Source: VRUE01 sp963705635
GTDB lineage: Bacteria; Actinomycetota; Thermoleophilia; Solirubrobacterales; 70-9
Direction of reading: 5' to 3'
Assembly: GCA_963705635.1 (NCBI GenBank)
Contig: CAVPKH010000003.1
Span: 124,001-188,000 of the forward strand
DNA: 64,000 bases
Every line of letters begins with the position of its first letter. Positions within the stretch are counted from its first letter, which is position 1. The notes beneath the pieces were generated by a model. That model saw only the letters and a list, made by a program, of their open reading frames with translations. It ran no database searches and was not told where the DNA came from. Shown in pieces: positions 54,245-63,114 of this stretch. The translations under genes and the position numbers were made by a program.

Positions 54245-55009
54245 TTAAATGTGCACTGCCCAGGTCTGACCCAGGTTGGGCGCGCTCAGTAACGCGTCGG
54301 CAATGCCGTCCAGTAAGGCTGTACGGGTGCCGAAGAGCAGCCCATCGAAGCTACCAGGTTTGCCTATTAATTCGAATAATTTCTCAGGCGCTTCCTGAAT
54401 CAGGTGGTGCACCAGGTCTTCTAAGCAGTAGTCGGTGCCTGCCCCATTTTTTTCTAATTTTTCGTTTAGGCATTCAGCAACGAGCTCACCGGTGATCTGA
54501 GTTTTTAGGCCGAAGGCACATTCTTCGCTGGTTTCAATCGTCGTGAAGGGTGTACCTGCCACTTCCGGTTCGAATAAGAGGTAGGTCTTTTTGTCGCCCG
54601 TGGTGTGTAAGAGGGCGTGGAATTTTGTCGACGCCAAGATCGGTTCTTTGGGTTTACACGGCGCAGATTTAACTGCTTTGAGGAAAGTTTCACATTTTGT
54701 GAATTTGAGTTTGATTTTTCCTTCGGCGCTTGCGTTGTTAATAAGTTTGCCGCCTTCAGTTTCCAACGTTTCGCATAAGATTTCAACCGGGGTATTGGTT
54801 GCGCCGAACGTGCTTAAGAGCACCGAGTGTTTTTTGCCATCGGCTAAGGGGTGAATGACGGCATGGACGTTTGCATCCGCTGTGATGAACGCTTTGTTGA
54901 CTAACCATCCGGTCTGAGCTTGAGCGGCCGCAGCCATAAAGGCCATCAGGCCGAGCGCCGCGACGAGGCAGAGGCCGAGGACTCTGACTCCGTGCTTTGA
55001 ATGACTCAT
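54245..55009 (-). CDS. Secreted family A protein, copy 4
   Basis: 254 aa, ATG 55009. Signal peptide LVAALGLMAFMAAAAQAQTG; mature blocks FGATNTPVEILCETLETEGG, CETFLKAVKSAPCKPKEP, EECAFGLKTQ, YCLEDLVHHLIQEAPEKLFE and LSAPNLGQTWAVHI. The last 14 residues are identical to copies 2 and 3. The first ~30 codons are GC-rich (about 67% in 54901-54960), while 54661-54720 is about 35% GC. Located 3' of leader 4; function unknown. Confidence 0.8.
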   Translation of the reverse strand: MSHSKHGVRVLGLCLVAALGLMAFMAAAAQAQTGWLVNKAFITADANVHAVIHPLADGKKHSVLLSTFGATNTPVEILCETLETEGGKLINNASAEGKIKLKFTKCETFLKAVKSAPCKPKEPILASTKFHALLHTTGDKKTYLLFEPEVAGTPFTTIETSEECAFGLKTQITGELVAECLNEKLEKNGAGTDYCLEDLVHHLIQEAPEKLFELIGKPGSFDGLLFGTRTALLDGIADALLSAPNLGQTWAVHI

Positions 55010-55137
55010 TTGCTTGTTTCCTCTCACTGTGCTTTGAGTTACGGTTCTTGAATCGACAGGCAGAGGCATTCCTGGTGGGAAAGCCTCCCTTCCCCGTCGG
55101 CTGCAGACGGTCCTACCTTGGGGGCTGCCCGTCAAGT
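55010..55137 (-). promoter_or_regulatory. Family A leader 4: predicted long-stem RNA element
   Basis: RNA sense TTGACGGGCAG (55135-55125) pairs with CTGCCTGTCGATTCAA (55063-55048), with one G-U replacing the G-C of leader 3. The core has TAGGACCGTCTGC and GGGAAGGGAGG...TTTCCC. The ribosome site AGAGGAAACAAG follows. Confidence 0.5.
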
Positions 55138-55266
55138 TCTTGCCGCCAATGTTTTTTATCTCTGCCTGATCAGGTTGGAGGCGCGCCTTGGTCGCCACTC
55201 GCGGCGCTTCTCCCATCTCGGCCCTCCGACTCTGTCCCCTTGCCCGCATTCAGCCTGCGACCCAAT
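55138..55266. other. Intergenic stretch with no gene seen
   Basis: Together with leader 4 and the next hairpin this completes a 336-bp gap. No coding signal, tRNA or inverted repeat noticed; presumably the promoter of family A copy 4. Confidence 0.35.
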
Positions 55267-55292
55267 GAGGGCGCGCCAAACGGCGCGCCCTC
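55267..55292 (-). terminator. Perfect 11-bp hairpin after family A copy 5
   Basis: GAGGGCGCGCC (55267-55277) and GGCGCGCCCTC (55282-55292), loop AAAC. Downstream of the gene ending at 55347. Confidence 0.65.
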
Positions 55293-55346
55293 TCGCCATA
55301 CCTGCTGATGACGTCGCGATCACTTCATCGTTCTTGGTTCCTATCC

Positions 55347-56109
55347 TTAGATGTGAACCGCCCAGGTTTGACTCAGATTGGGTGCGCTCAGTAACGCGTC
55401 GGCGATGCCGCCCAGTAAGGCCGTACGGGAGCCGAAGAGGATCCCATCGAAGTTTCCGGCTTTACCTTCTAATTCGAATAATTTCTCCGGTGCTTCTTGA
55501 ATTAGATGGTGCACTAGATCTTCTAAGCAGTAGTCCGTAAGCGCCGGATTTTTTCTAATTTTTCGTTTAGGCATTCAGTGACAAACTCGCCGGTGAGCTG
55601 AGTTTTTCGCCAAATGCGCATTCTTCACTGGTTTCAAGTGTCGTGAACGGTGTACCCGCTACTTCGGGTTCGAATAAGAGGTAGATCTTTTTGTCGCCTT
55701 TCAGGTGTAATATGGCGTGGAATTTCGCCGTTGCGAAAATTGGTTCTTTGGGTTTGCATGGAGCAGATGCGACTTTATTGAGGAAACTTTGACAGCTCGT
55801 GAATTTGAGTTTGATTTTTCCTTCGGCTTTTTCGCTTGCAACGAGTGAGCCGTTTTCGGTCACCAATTTTTCGCATAAGATTTCGAGCGGGGTATTGGTG
55901 GCGCCGAACGTGCTTAGCAGCACCGAGTGTTTTTTGCCATCGGCTAAAGGGTGAATGACGGCATGGACAGGTGTAGCCACGGTGATGAATACTTTGTCCT
56001 TTAACCATCCGAATTGGGCTTGAGCGCCAGCAGCCATGAAGGCCATCAGGCCGAGCGCCGCGACGAGACAGAGACCGAGGACCCTGACTCTGTGCTTTGA
56101 ATGACTCAT
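55347..56109 (-). pseudogene. Secreted family A protein, copy 5, two single-base deletions in A runs
   Basis: 763 bp against 765 bp in copies 2 and 4. ATG 56109 after AGAGGAAACAAGGA; signal peptide LVAALGLMAFMAAGAQAQ; the frame is good to EECAFGEK. Compared with the other copies, an A6 run is A5 at 55603-55607 and an A7 run is A6 at 55549-55554 (coding-strand A, plus-strand T). Correcting both restores EKTQLTGEFVTECLNEKLEK and the normal end (YCLEDLVHHLIQEAPEKLFE to SQTWAVHI). Homopolymer error or slippage; otherwise intact. Confidence 0.78.
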
Positions 56110-56240
56110 TCCTTGTTTCCTCTCACTGTGCTTTGAGCTACGGTTCTTGACCCGACGAGCAAGGGCGTAATACCGATGGAAAACCTTCCCCTCCCCGGGC
56201 GGCCGCAGACGGTCCTCCTTCGGGGGCCGCCCGTCAAGTT
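56110..56240 (-). promoter_or_regulatory. Family A leader 5: predicted long-stem RNA element
   Basis: RNA sense CTTGACGGGC (56238-56229) can pair with GCTCGTCGGGTCAAG (56160-56146) in two registers. The core includes GGAGGACCGTCTGCGGCCG and GGGGAAGG...TTTTCC. Ends with CAGTGAGAGGAAACAAGGA before ATG, as in leader 4. Confidence 0.48.
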
Positions 56241-56475
56241 CTGGGACCGCCCGTTTCCTATCTCGCCGTCCGGCCAAGGATCCAGGCGATTCCCGGTGAG
56301 CGCGAGGCGGCGACTTCGCTGTGCCCGTCGCGTCCCAGCTCACGCTGCTGATGACGCTTGAACGGCTTGAAACGCCCAGCTGGATCTGGTACGAATAAGA
56401 AAACGTCTAGATACGGCGGGAGTCTTTCAGGGAGGCGGCAGTTGATGAGGCGCGGGGTTGGATGAGAGGAATGCC
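56241..56475. other. Divergent intergenic region, no gene seen
   Basis: About 235 bp between leader 5 and the TetR start. Contains the direct repeat GCTTGAA (56358-56379 region: CGCTTGAACGGCTTGAAACG), which could be an operator half-site pair for the TetR protein. The ribosome site GAGAGGAA lies just before 56476. Confidence 0.35.
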
Positions 56476-57897
56476 ATGACCGCCGCGCATGAGGCGGGGA
56501 CCGCTCTGTGCTCGGAGTCTCTGGCAGGGCCGCTGAAAAAGTTGAGCCCAGGGCCCGGCAGGTCGGCAGCGGAGGTCGCCGACCATCAGCTCGCGCGGAT
56601 CCACAGAGCCATGGTCGAGATCGTGGCCGAGAACGGCTACGAGGCCGCTACCGTGCGCGAGCTGGCGCGGCTAGCCAGAGTCTCGACACGCACCTTCTAT
56701 CAGCACTATCCCGGCAAAGAGGAGTGCTTTCTCGGCACTCACGACCTAATCGTGCGCCGAGTGCTGAGACGCCTCATCTCCTCCCAGGCGAGCGGGAACG
56801 ACTGGCGCACGCGGGCACGGTTGACTCTCCATGCTTTTGTGCTTGGACTGGCGGAGGATCCCCGAACTGCTCGCCTGCTCCTCGTCGAGGCATTTGCCGC
56901 CGGGCCGGCGGCTTTCGAACAGGCCCGACAGGCCAACCGAACGTTCGCAACGAGCATCGGCAAAAGCCTCGCCGGCGCGCCAGACGGGATCGTCGTGCCG
57001 CCGCTTGTCACCGAGGGGATCGTTGCAGGGATCATGAGCGTTGCGCGCGCCCGGCTACTGGCCGATCAGATGGAGGAGTTGGATGGCCTCGATGACCAGC
57101 TGTTCGACTGGGCGCTCTCCTATCGCAGCGAGGCCGCGGCCAAGCTTGCCGAGGTCAGCTCCGCCCCACGGATGCGAGAGGCTCGCTTGCGCTCAGTCCC
57201 GTCGAGTGCTCGGGAGCGGGAGGAGGGCAGCGCAGAGGCCCCGACGGTTGACCTCACGCTCCTCCTTTCCGCCGCCACGAAGCTCGCTGCCAGCGGGGAA
57301 TACGAAAGCCTCACGGTCCGGCGAATCCTCGCTGCCGCAGGCGTCCCACGCCGAACCTTCGACGCTCACTTCGACTGCGCAGAGGACTGCCTTGTCGCAG
57401 CACTCGAACTGCAGATCGACGAAGCGCTCGCGAGGGCGGAGAGATCGAGAGCTTCGAGCAACACCTGGGCAGGGGGCCTTCATCAAGCGATCTCGACGCT
57501 CTGCCCTGAGATCGCGAAGAGCCTTGCGCTCGCCGATGTTTGCGGTGGCCGGACCGTTGGCGCCGGCCCGACCGGAAATCAATGCCACCAGCGCCTTTCC
57601 CTTGAGATCTCCCGGCTTCTCACCGACGGGGCGCCGTCGGACAGCCAAGTTGATCGATTGACCGCGGAAGCCTGTACCGGCGCGATCCTCAGCGCCCTTC
57701 AGTGGCAACGCAGGCCGACAAACGGCCGAGGGCCCAGCGTGGAGACCCTCACCTATCTCGCCCTGACCCCCATCGTCGGCGCCGACAAGGCTCTTGAAAC
57801 CATCTGCGAAAAGCGCGGCGCGGCAGCGAGGCAGCTGACCAAACTGAGCTCGCAGGTCCAGATTGCGAACCGTGCGAGTGGGACCGCACGGTCGTAG
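56476..57897 (+). CDS. Double TetR-type regulator (two TetR N-terminal domains in one chain)
   Basis: 473 aa from ATG 56476, preferred over 56458 because GAGAGG is well spaced before it. First HTH: YEAATVRELARLARVSTRTF then YQHYPGKEECFLG (about residues 50-90). Second HTH: YESLTVRRILAAAGVPRRTF then DAHFDCAEDC (about 275-310). Each is followed by a helical ligand/dimer domain. Normal TetR proteins have one HTH and ~200 aa, so this is a tandem fusion able to bind as a pseudo-dimer. It precedes the collagen-like gene by 34 bp. Ligand unknown. Confidence 0.83.
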   Translation: MTAAHEAGTALCSESLAGPLKKLSPGPGRSAAEVADHQLARIHRAMVEIVAENGYEAATVRELARLARVSTRTFYQHYPGKEECFLGTHDLIVRRVLRRLISSQASGNDWRTRARLTLHAFVLGLAEDPRTARLLLVEAFAAGPAAFEQARQANRTFATSIGKSLAGAPDGIVVPPLVTEGIVAGIMSVARARLLADQMEELDGLDDQLFDWALSYRSEAAAKLAEVSSAPRMREARLRSVPSSAREREEGSAEAPTVDLTLLLSAATKLAASGEYESLTVRRILAAAGVPRRTFDAHFDCAEDCLVAALELQIDEALARAERSRASSNTWAGGLHQAISTLCPEIAKSLALADVCGGRTVGAGPTGNQCHQRLSLEISRLLTDGAPSDSQVDRLTAEACTGAILSALQWQRRPTNGRGPSVETLTYLALTPIVGADKALETICEKRGAAARQLTKLSSQVQIANRASGTARS

Positions 57898-57931
57898 TAA
57901 CCATACCAAAAAACAGGGAGGAAAGTTACAA

Positions 57932-58759
57932 ATGCTGCGCAAATTCAAAGAACGCTTCGGGACCACCGGGTTGGTGGTGACGATCGTCGTGTTGATCACA
58001 GCATTGACTGGCGGCGCGTACGCCGCCAGTAGTAAGTTCACCAAGTCTCAGGTCAAACAGATCAAATCGATTGCCGCCGGCGTTGCGATACCGGGGCCCC
58101 CTGGACCACAAGGTCCGGGGGGATTTACTGGTCTCGAAGGTGAACAGGGAGAACCAGGTGAAAAAGGAGCAAAAGGAAAAAATGGAGAAAACGGCAAGAA
58201 CGCGGTAGTCACGCCGATTCCTGCCGGAGGCCCCAAATGCGGCGGGCAGGGCGGTGTACTCGTGGAACAGGAAGCCACTCCTCCCGGCGCAGAAGTCTGC
58301 AACGGCGAAAAAGGTGAAGATGGTGAGGAAGGGTCTCCCTGGACGGTCAACGGCTTCCTGCCGTCTGGCAAATCCGAGGAGGGGATATGGGCCTTCAGTG
58401 GCGGCGAAGGAGAAGCGTATGCCCCCATATCCTTCACCATTCCACTCGAAGTAGGCATGCCAGCCAATCATGTTCACTACCAGAGCGAAGCAAACTTCGA
58501 AGACTTCGACGAAGGTGAACCTGAAACGGTGGGCTGTCCGAGCGGGGCCTCAACAGGAACGCCGGAAGCTCCGGCCGGACACCTGTGCGTCTACAACTCA
58601 GGGGGCGAAGGTAGCATCGTCAATGCATCGTTCACTCGCTTCGCAAGACCTGTCTTCAGCGGAGCGGGTGGCGCGACCCGATCGGGGACCATCCTCGTCT
58701 TCACGATCGGCACCGGCTCAGGTCGCGGCGGCGGTACCTGGGCCGTAACGGCGCCATAG
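57932..58759 (+). CDS. Exported protein with short collagen-like repeat
   Basis: 275 aa. ATG 57932 behind a strong AGGGAGGAAAG site. N-terminal membrane/signal segment TGLVVTIVVLITALTGGAYA, then SKFTKSQVKQIKSIA, then Gly-x-y repeats (about residues 52-90: PGPPGPQGPGGFTGLEGEQ, then GEPGEKGAKGKNGENGKN). The C-terminal ~170 residues are Gly/Glu-rich, with FTIPLEVGMPANHVHY and CVYNSGGEG. Bacterial collagen-like proteins form surface stalks. Probably in an operon with, and controlled by, the double TetR. Confidence 0.8.
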   Translation: MLRKFKERFGTTGLVVTIVVLITALTGGAYAASSKFTKSQVKQIKSIAAGVAIPGPPGPQGPGGFTGLEGEQGEPGEKGAKGKNGENGKNAVVTPIPAGGPKCGGQGGVLVEQEATPPGAEVCNGEKGEDGEEGSPWTVNGFLPSGKSEEGIWAFSGGEGEAYAPISFTIPLEVGMPANHVHYQSEANFEDFDEGEPETVGCPSGASTGTPEAPAGHLCVYNSGGEGSIVNASFTRFARPVFSGAGGATRSGTILVFTIGTGSGRGGGTWAVTAP

Positions 58760-58784
58760 AGCACGGACCTGCGTTGCAGAGTGC

Positions 58785-58813
58785 GGGCGGGCCGGGGAAA
58801 CCCCGGTCCGCCC
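58785..58813 (+). terminator. Intrinsic terminator after the collagen-like gene
   Basis: GGGCGGGCCGGGG (58785-58797) pairs with CCCCGGTCCGCCC (58801-58813) with one G-U, loop AAA, followed by ATTTGT. Confidence 0.7.
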
Positions 58814-58854
58814 ATTTGTGCCAGTTAAGACCGACGAGGTCGATGACCCAATCG

Positions 58855-59277
58855 CTACGCGAGCTCTGGCGGCAACGCCTTGGGGCCGTCCGGGTAGAGG
58901 GCTTGCAGTTGCTGCTCGGACATCTCCAGGGTGTTCGCCGCCTCTGGCGGGGCGCCGATGACGAGCCAGAGCTGATCGGCGTCGGTGTCATTGAAGGCCT
59001 GGCGCACCGAGTCGGGCTCGACCAGGACCGAGTCGAGGAGCCCGAGGGTGAGCAGATCGCCGTCGACGCGGATACGACCGGTGCCCTCGAGCAAGAAGTA
59101 GAGCTCCTCCTGCTCGAAATGGCGATGGCGGGTCGAGGCCTGCCCCGGCGCCAGGCGCCAGAGTCGGGCGCCGAGTGACCGCGCGCCCAGCTGCTTGCCG
59201 AGATCGGTGTTCTCCACGCCCATCTGGTTCGAGGGGCGCCAGTGGGCCTCGCCGGCTGGGAGCATGCGGTAAGCCAT
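58855..59277 (-). CDS. Cupin-domain protein
   Basis: 140 aa. Single cupin: motif 1 GQASTRHRHFEQEELYFLLE with HxH and Glu metal ligands, followed by GTGRIRVDGD and motif 2 around DSVLVEPDSVRQAFN, in which the usual His is replaced. Small cupins bind metals or sugars, or act as dioxygenases or isomerases. Stand-alone; function cannot be assigned. Confidence 0.82.
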   Translation of the reverse strand: MAYRMLPAGEAHWRPSNQMGVENTDLGKQLGARSLGARLWRLAPGQASTRHRHFEQEELYFLLEGTGRIRVDGDLLTLGLLDSVLVEPDSVRQAFNDTDADQLWLVIGAPPEAANTLEMSEQQLQALYPDGPKALPPELA

Positions 59278-59348
59278 CGACTCAGCGCATCGTCAACGAA
59301 GCCCCAGACGTCAAACCCTGACGCGAGCACCTCGACGCTCGTCGCAGC

Positions 59349-60314
59349 TCAGGGCGCCAGGGCGCGGACCAGATCGGCCGCCGGCCTGACCTCGTCGATG
59401 CGGGCCACCGTCTCGCCGGCGTAGAGCGCCCCGGCCTCGAGCAGCGTCTCGGGGCCGTCGTCGGTCGGGCCCGCCGGCGTCAGCAACCGGCTCCCTGGGC
59501 GCTGGGCGCGGACCATCCGCAGCTGTAGTGCCCGCGGCGTGTAGCGGGCGCCCGGCGCGAGCAGGGCGTTGAGCAGCCTGTTCAAGCGCGGCCCGCGCCG
59601 GTCGCCGCCGAGCCAGCGGTCCGTCGCCGCGTTGGCCACGACCCGGTGTGGCGCCGGCCAGCTGGCGCCGAACAGCTCGGTGAGGATGGTGGCCCTGGCC
59701 TCGAGCAGGCGCTGCCTGTAGCCGGGGTGCGCCCGGCTCTCGCCGGAGAGCAGGAAGCGGGTGCCCGAAACCGCGGCGATCGCTCCGGCCTCGAGCGCCT
59801 CGCGCACGTCGCCCCGCTCGGCGATTCCGCCGGCGAGCAGCAGCGGGTAGCCGTCCGGGAGCACGCCCTTGACTCGCTCCAACAGCTCCAGCGCCGGCGT
59901 CACCCCGCGCACATGGCCGCCCGCCTCGACCCCCTGCACGATCACGGCGTCGGCGCCCGCGGCGTGGGCCGCGCGTGACTCGGCCACGGAGCCGCACTGG
60001 TGCATCCAGACACCGGGCGTGCGCCGCCGCGGCTTGCCCCAGAAGGTGACGACCACGTCGGCCGCGGCCGCGGCCGGGAACCAGTCGCGGCGGGCGAAGG
60101 GCAGCAGCAGGTTGACCGCGATCGGCCGGCCGGTCAACGCTCGCGCCGCCGCCAGCTCGCGCCGGATCGCCGCGGCGCCGTTGACGGCGATCGTGCCCAG
60201 CCCGCCAGCCTCGGAGACCGCCGCCGCCAGCTCGTGGCGGCTGATACCGCCGCCCATCCCCGCCTGGACGACGGGCGCTTCGACGCCGAGACGCTCGAGC
60301 AGGGCCACGGTCAT
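59349..60314 (-). CDS. Nitronate monooxygenase / 2-nitropropane dioxygenase-like FMN enzyme
   Basis: 321 aa from ATG 60314. FMN TIM-barrel motifs: VVQAGMGGGIS at the start, VIVQGVEAGGHVRG in the middle and LLLAGGIAERGDVREALEAG with GTRFLLSGESRAH. The family oxidises alkyl nitronates or, as FabK-like members, reduces enoyl-ACP. It could supply the missing enoyl reductase, but it is 31 kb from the lipid operon. Adjacent to the cupin and divergent from glutamate decarboxylase. Confidence 0.82.
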   Translation of the reverse strand: MTVALLERLGVEAPVVQAGMGGGISRHELAAAVSEAGGLGTIAVNGAAAIRRELAAARALTGRPIAVNLLLPFARRDWFPAAAAADVVVTFWGKPRRRTPGVWMHQCGSVAESRAAHAAGADAVIVQGVEAGGHVRGVTPALELLERVKGVLPDGYPLLLAGGIAERGDVREALEAGAIAAVSGTRFLLSGESRAHPGYRQRLLEARATILTELFGASWPAPHRVVANAATDRWLGGDRRGPRLNRLLNALLAPGARYTPRALQLRMVRAQRPGSRLLTPAGPTDDGPETLLEAGALYAGETVARIDEVRPAADLVRALAP

Positions 60315-60399
60315 CAGTCTAAGTCGGCCCTCCCAGCCACTCGCCCCCCGCATGCGCGAGGATTCAATCCCCGAACCCGAGACCAGATCGAGTGGACCC

Positions 60400-61772
60400 A
60401 TGACCAAGCCCCCCAGCGGCAACGACGCAATGCTCTTCGGCAACCGCTTCCTCACCGAGGATGCCCCCGACAAGGACTTCCCCGCCAGCGGCATGTCGGC
60501 CCTCGACGCGATGCGCCTGGTCGACGAGGAACTCGCCCTCGAGGGCGACCCGCAGCGCAACCTGGCGACCTTCGTGACCACCTGGATGGAGCCCGAGGCG
60601 CAGCGGATAGTCGCCGAGAACCTCTACCGCAACTTCATCGACCACGCCGAGTATCCGATCTCAGCCGAGGTCGAGCAGCGCTGCATCCGCATGCTGGCCG
60701 ACCTCTACCACGCGCCCGGTGAGACGACCGGCGCCCGCACCCAGGGCTCCTCCGAGGCCATCATGCTCGGCGCCCTCTCGCTGAAGTGGAAGTGGAAGCA
60801 GCGCCGCGAAGCCGATTCGCTGCCGGTCGACAAGCCCAACCTGATCTTCGGCGGCGACGTGCACGTGGTCTGGGAGAAGTTCTGCCGCTACTTCGACGTC
60901 GAGCCGCGGATCGTGCCGCTGCAGGAAGGCAAGTACGTGATCGGGCCCGACGACGTCGAGCCGCTGATCGACGAGAACACGATCGGCGTCGCCGCCGTGC
61001 TCGGCACCACCTTCACCGGCCACGCCGATGACATCGTCGGCATCAACAAGCTCCTGGTCGGGATCAAGAAGGAGAGGGAAATGGACGTGCCGCTGCACGT
61101 CGACGCGGCCAGCGGCGGCTTCGTCTGGCCCTTCCTCTACCCCGACTCAGAGTGGGACTTCCGGCTCGAGCAGGTGCGCTCGATCAACGTCTCCGGGCAC
61201 AAGTTCGGGCTCGTCTACCCGGGCGTCGGCTGGCTCGTCTTCCGCGAGAAGAGCGACCTCGCCGAGGACCTCGTCTTCTACGAGAACTACCTGGGCAAAA
61301 CCGACGCGACCTTCACCCTCAACTTCTCCACCGGCGCCTCGATGGTCCTCGCCCAGTACTACCAGTTCGTCCGCCTCGGCCGCAAGGGCTACACCTACAT
61401 CATGGAGGCGATGCAGCAGAACGCTCGCGCCCTCGCCACCCACCTCGAGGACTGCGGCGACTTCGAGCTGATCGGCGCCGACAAAGAGCAGCTGCCGCTG
61501 GTCGCCTTCAAGCTGGTCGAGGGCAAGAACTACGACGAGTTCGACCTCTCCTGGCAGCTCTCCGCCGAGCGCGGCTGGATGCTGCCCGCCTACACCCTCC
61601 CCCCAACGCCGAAAAGGAGAAGGTCCTGCGGGCGCTGGTCAAGGAGACGCTGAGCCGCGCCCAGGTCGACCGCCTCGCCGGCGACATCGCCCTGGCCTGC
61701 GAGACGCTGGCGAAGAAGGGCGGCGCCCACCCCAACGAGCGCAAGCAGGTCAAGACGGGGACCGGGTACTGA
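60400..61772 (+). CDS. gadB: Glutamate decarboxylase; one frameshift near the C-terminus
   Basis: About 457 aa, PLP-dependent. PLP Lys in INVSGHKFGLVYPGVGW; TTGARTQGSSEAIML and HVDAASGGFVWPF match GadB. After ERGWMLPAYTLPP the frame shifts near 61605 (run of C in CCTCCCCCCAACG) and then reads NAEKEKVLRALVKETLSRAQ to the stop at 61770-61772. It converts glutamate to GABA with proton consumption (acid resistance). No GABA antiporter is adjacent, but the APC-USP permeases at 35-39 kb are of the right superfamily. Confidence 0.9.
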
Positions 61773-61908
61773 GCGGGCCCGGCGAGGTCGCGCAGGGGCC
61801 GCGCGCTCTCGCCGAGTGCCGCCACCGCCGGGGCCTGAGGAGGTCTAGAGGCCGACCTGGAAACCCGGCGGGTCGTACTTGCTCGCCAGCTGGCTGAGCA
61901 AGACTCCG

Positions 61909-62646
61909 TTAGTAGAGGGCTTTGGCCAGGCGGCGGCGGTAGCTCGTTGCGGCCGGGTCGTCGGGGGTCAGTTCGCTCAGAGCGCCGATGATCGCTTGGC
62001 GCAGCTGCTCGCGGGTTTCCCCGTCGGCGCCGGCGAGCTCCTCCAGCAGCAGGTCCAGAGCGGCCTGGCGCTCGCCGCGGTCGAGGGTCTCGAAGGCCTC
62101 GGTGGCGACGCCGCGCTTCGTCAGCTTCACCCGGGCGGCGATCCCAGCGGCGGCGAAATCGTCGCCGTGGTCTTTGACCGCCTCCAGCGCCTCGTCCTCC
62201 GCCCCCCGCTCGAGCCGCTTGCGGGCCAGCGCGACGGCGATCTCGGGTCGTCTCGGCTCGAGCTCGGCGGCCTCGCGCAGCGAGAGCTCGTCGCCCGCTG
62301 CGAGCAGCTCGTCAGCAGGCGACGGGAGCAGCGAATCGAACAGCTCTTCGACCTTCGCCTTCGGCACCGCGCCGACGAATTCGCCGACGACGGCGCCGTC
62401 GCGGAAGGCCTTCACCGCCGGAATCCCCTGCACCCCGAAGCGAGCCGCCAACGCCTGGTTGGCGTCGACGTCGACCTTGGCGAGCACGACCTCGCCGTCG
62501 CGAGCCGCCTCCGCCGCCTCCAGCGCCGGCGTCAGCGTCCGACACGGCCCGCACCACTCGGCCCAGAAGTCAACGACGACCGGCAGCCGACGAGAGCGCT
62601 CGATCACCTCGCGCTCGAAGCCTGCCTCGCCGACGTCGATGCTCAT
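61909..62646 (-). CDS. Thioredoxin-domain protein with TPR-like C-terminus (YbbN/CnoX-like)
   Basis: 245 aa. Thioredoxin fold at residues 1-110 with the active site VDFWAEWCGPCRTLTPALEA and cis-Pro in GIPAVKAF; the C-terminal 130 residues are Ala/Glu/Leu-rich helices with TPR_20-like pattern, ending TSYRRRLAKALY. CnoX/YbbN co-chaperones protect proteins from chlorine or oxidative damage. Short gap to the divergent SnoaL-like gene. Confidence 0.87.
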   Translation of the reverse strand: MSIDVGEAGFEREVIERSRRLPVVVDFWAEWCGPCRTLTPALEAAEAARDGEVVLAKVDVDANQALAARFGVQGIPAVKAFRDGAVVGEFVGAVPKAKVEELFDSLLPSPADELLAAGDELSLREAAELEPRRPEIAVALARKRLERGAEDEALEAVKDHGDDFAAAGIAARVKLTKRGVATEAFETLDRGERQAALDLLLEELAGADGETREQLRQAIIGALSELTPDDPAATSYRRRLAKALY

Positions 62647-62736
62647 GCGCGCAGGTTAGTTAAGACGCCTTGCGTGCTCCGCCGAGCGGGGGTAGCGTGA
62701 CTGCGAGGCAGGGCCAGTTCAACAAGAGGAGTAGAG

Positions 62737-63114
62737 ATGTCGAACATCGACACAGCCCGAGCCTCATACGAAGCCTTTGGCCGCGGCGACATGGACGCGC
62801 TGAAAGAGATGCTGGCCGAGGACGGCTCCTGGCTGACCTCAGACGAGCTGCCGCTTGGCGGCGAAACCCAAGGCCGCGACGCGATCCTCGGCAACTTCGC
62901 GCAGATCCCCAACTACTGGTCGTCGTTCAGCGTCGAACCGCAGGAGTTCATCGACGCCGGTGACTGGGTGGTGGTCCGGGGAACCCAGCGAGCCGGCAAC
63001 GACGACGGCAGCTTCGAGGCGCCCTTCGCGCACCTGATGAAGTTCGCCGACGGCAAGATCGTGCGCGGCGAGTTCTACGCCGACAGCGCCAAGGCAGCGA
63101 AGGTCCTGGCCTAG
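62737..63114 (+). CDS. SnoaL-like (NTF2 fold) protein
   Basis: 125 aa. ATG 62737 after AGAGGAG. IDTARASYEAFGRGDMDALK and HLMKFADGKIVRGEFYADS match the SnoaL-like polyketide-cyclase/limonene-epoxide-hydrolase fold. No catalytic pattern is decisive; many members have unknown roles. Its stop overlaps that of the convergent MmgE gene (CTAG at 63111-63114). Confidence 0.83.
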   Translation: MSNIDTARASYEAFGRGDMDALKEMLAEDGSWLTSDELPLGGETQGRDAILGNFAQIPNYWSSFSVEPQEFIDAGDWVVVRGTQRAGNDDGSFEAPFAHLMKFADGKIVRGEFYADSAKAAKVLA

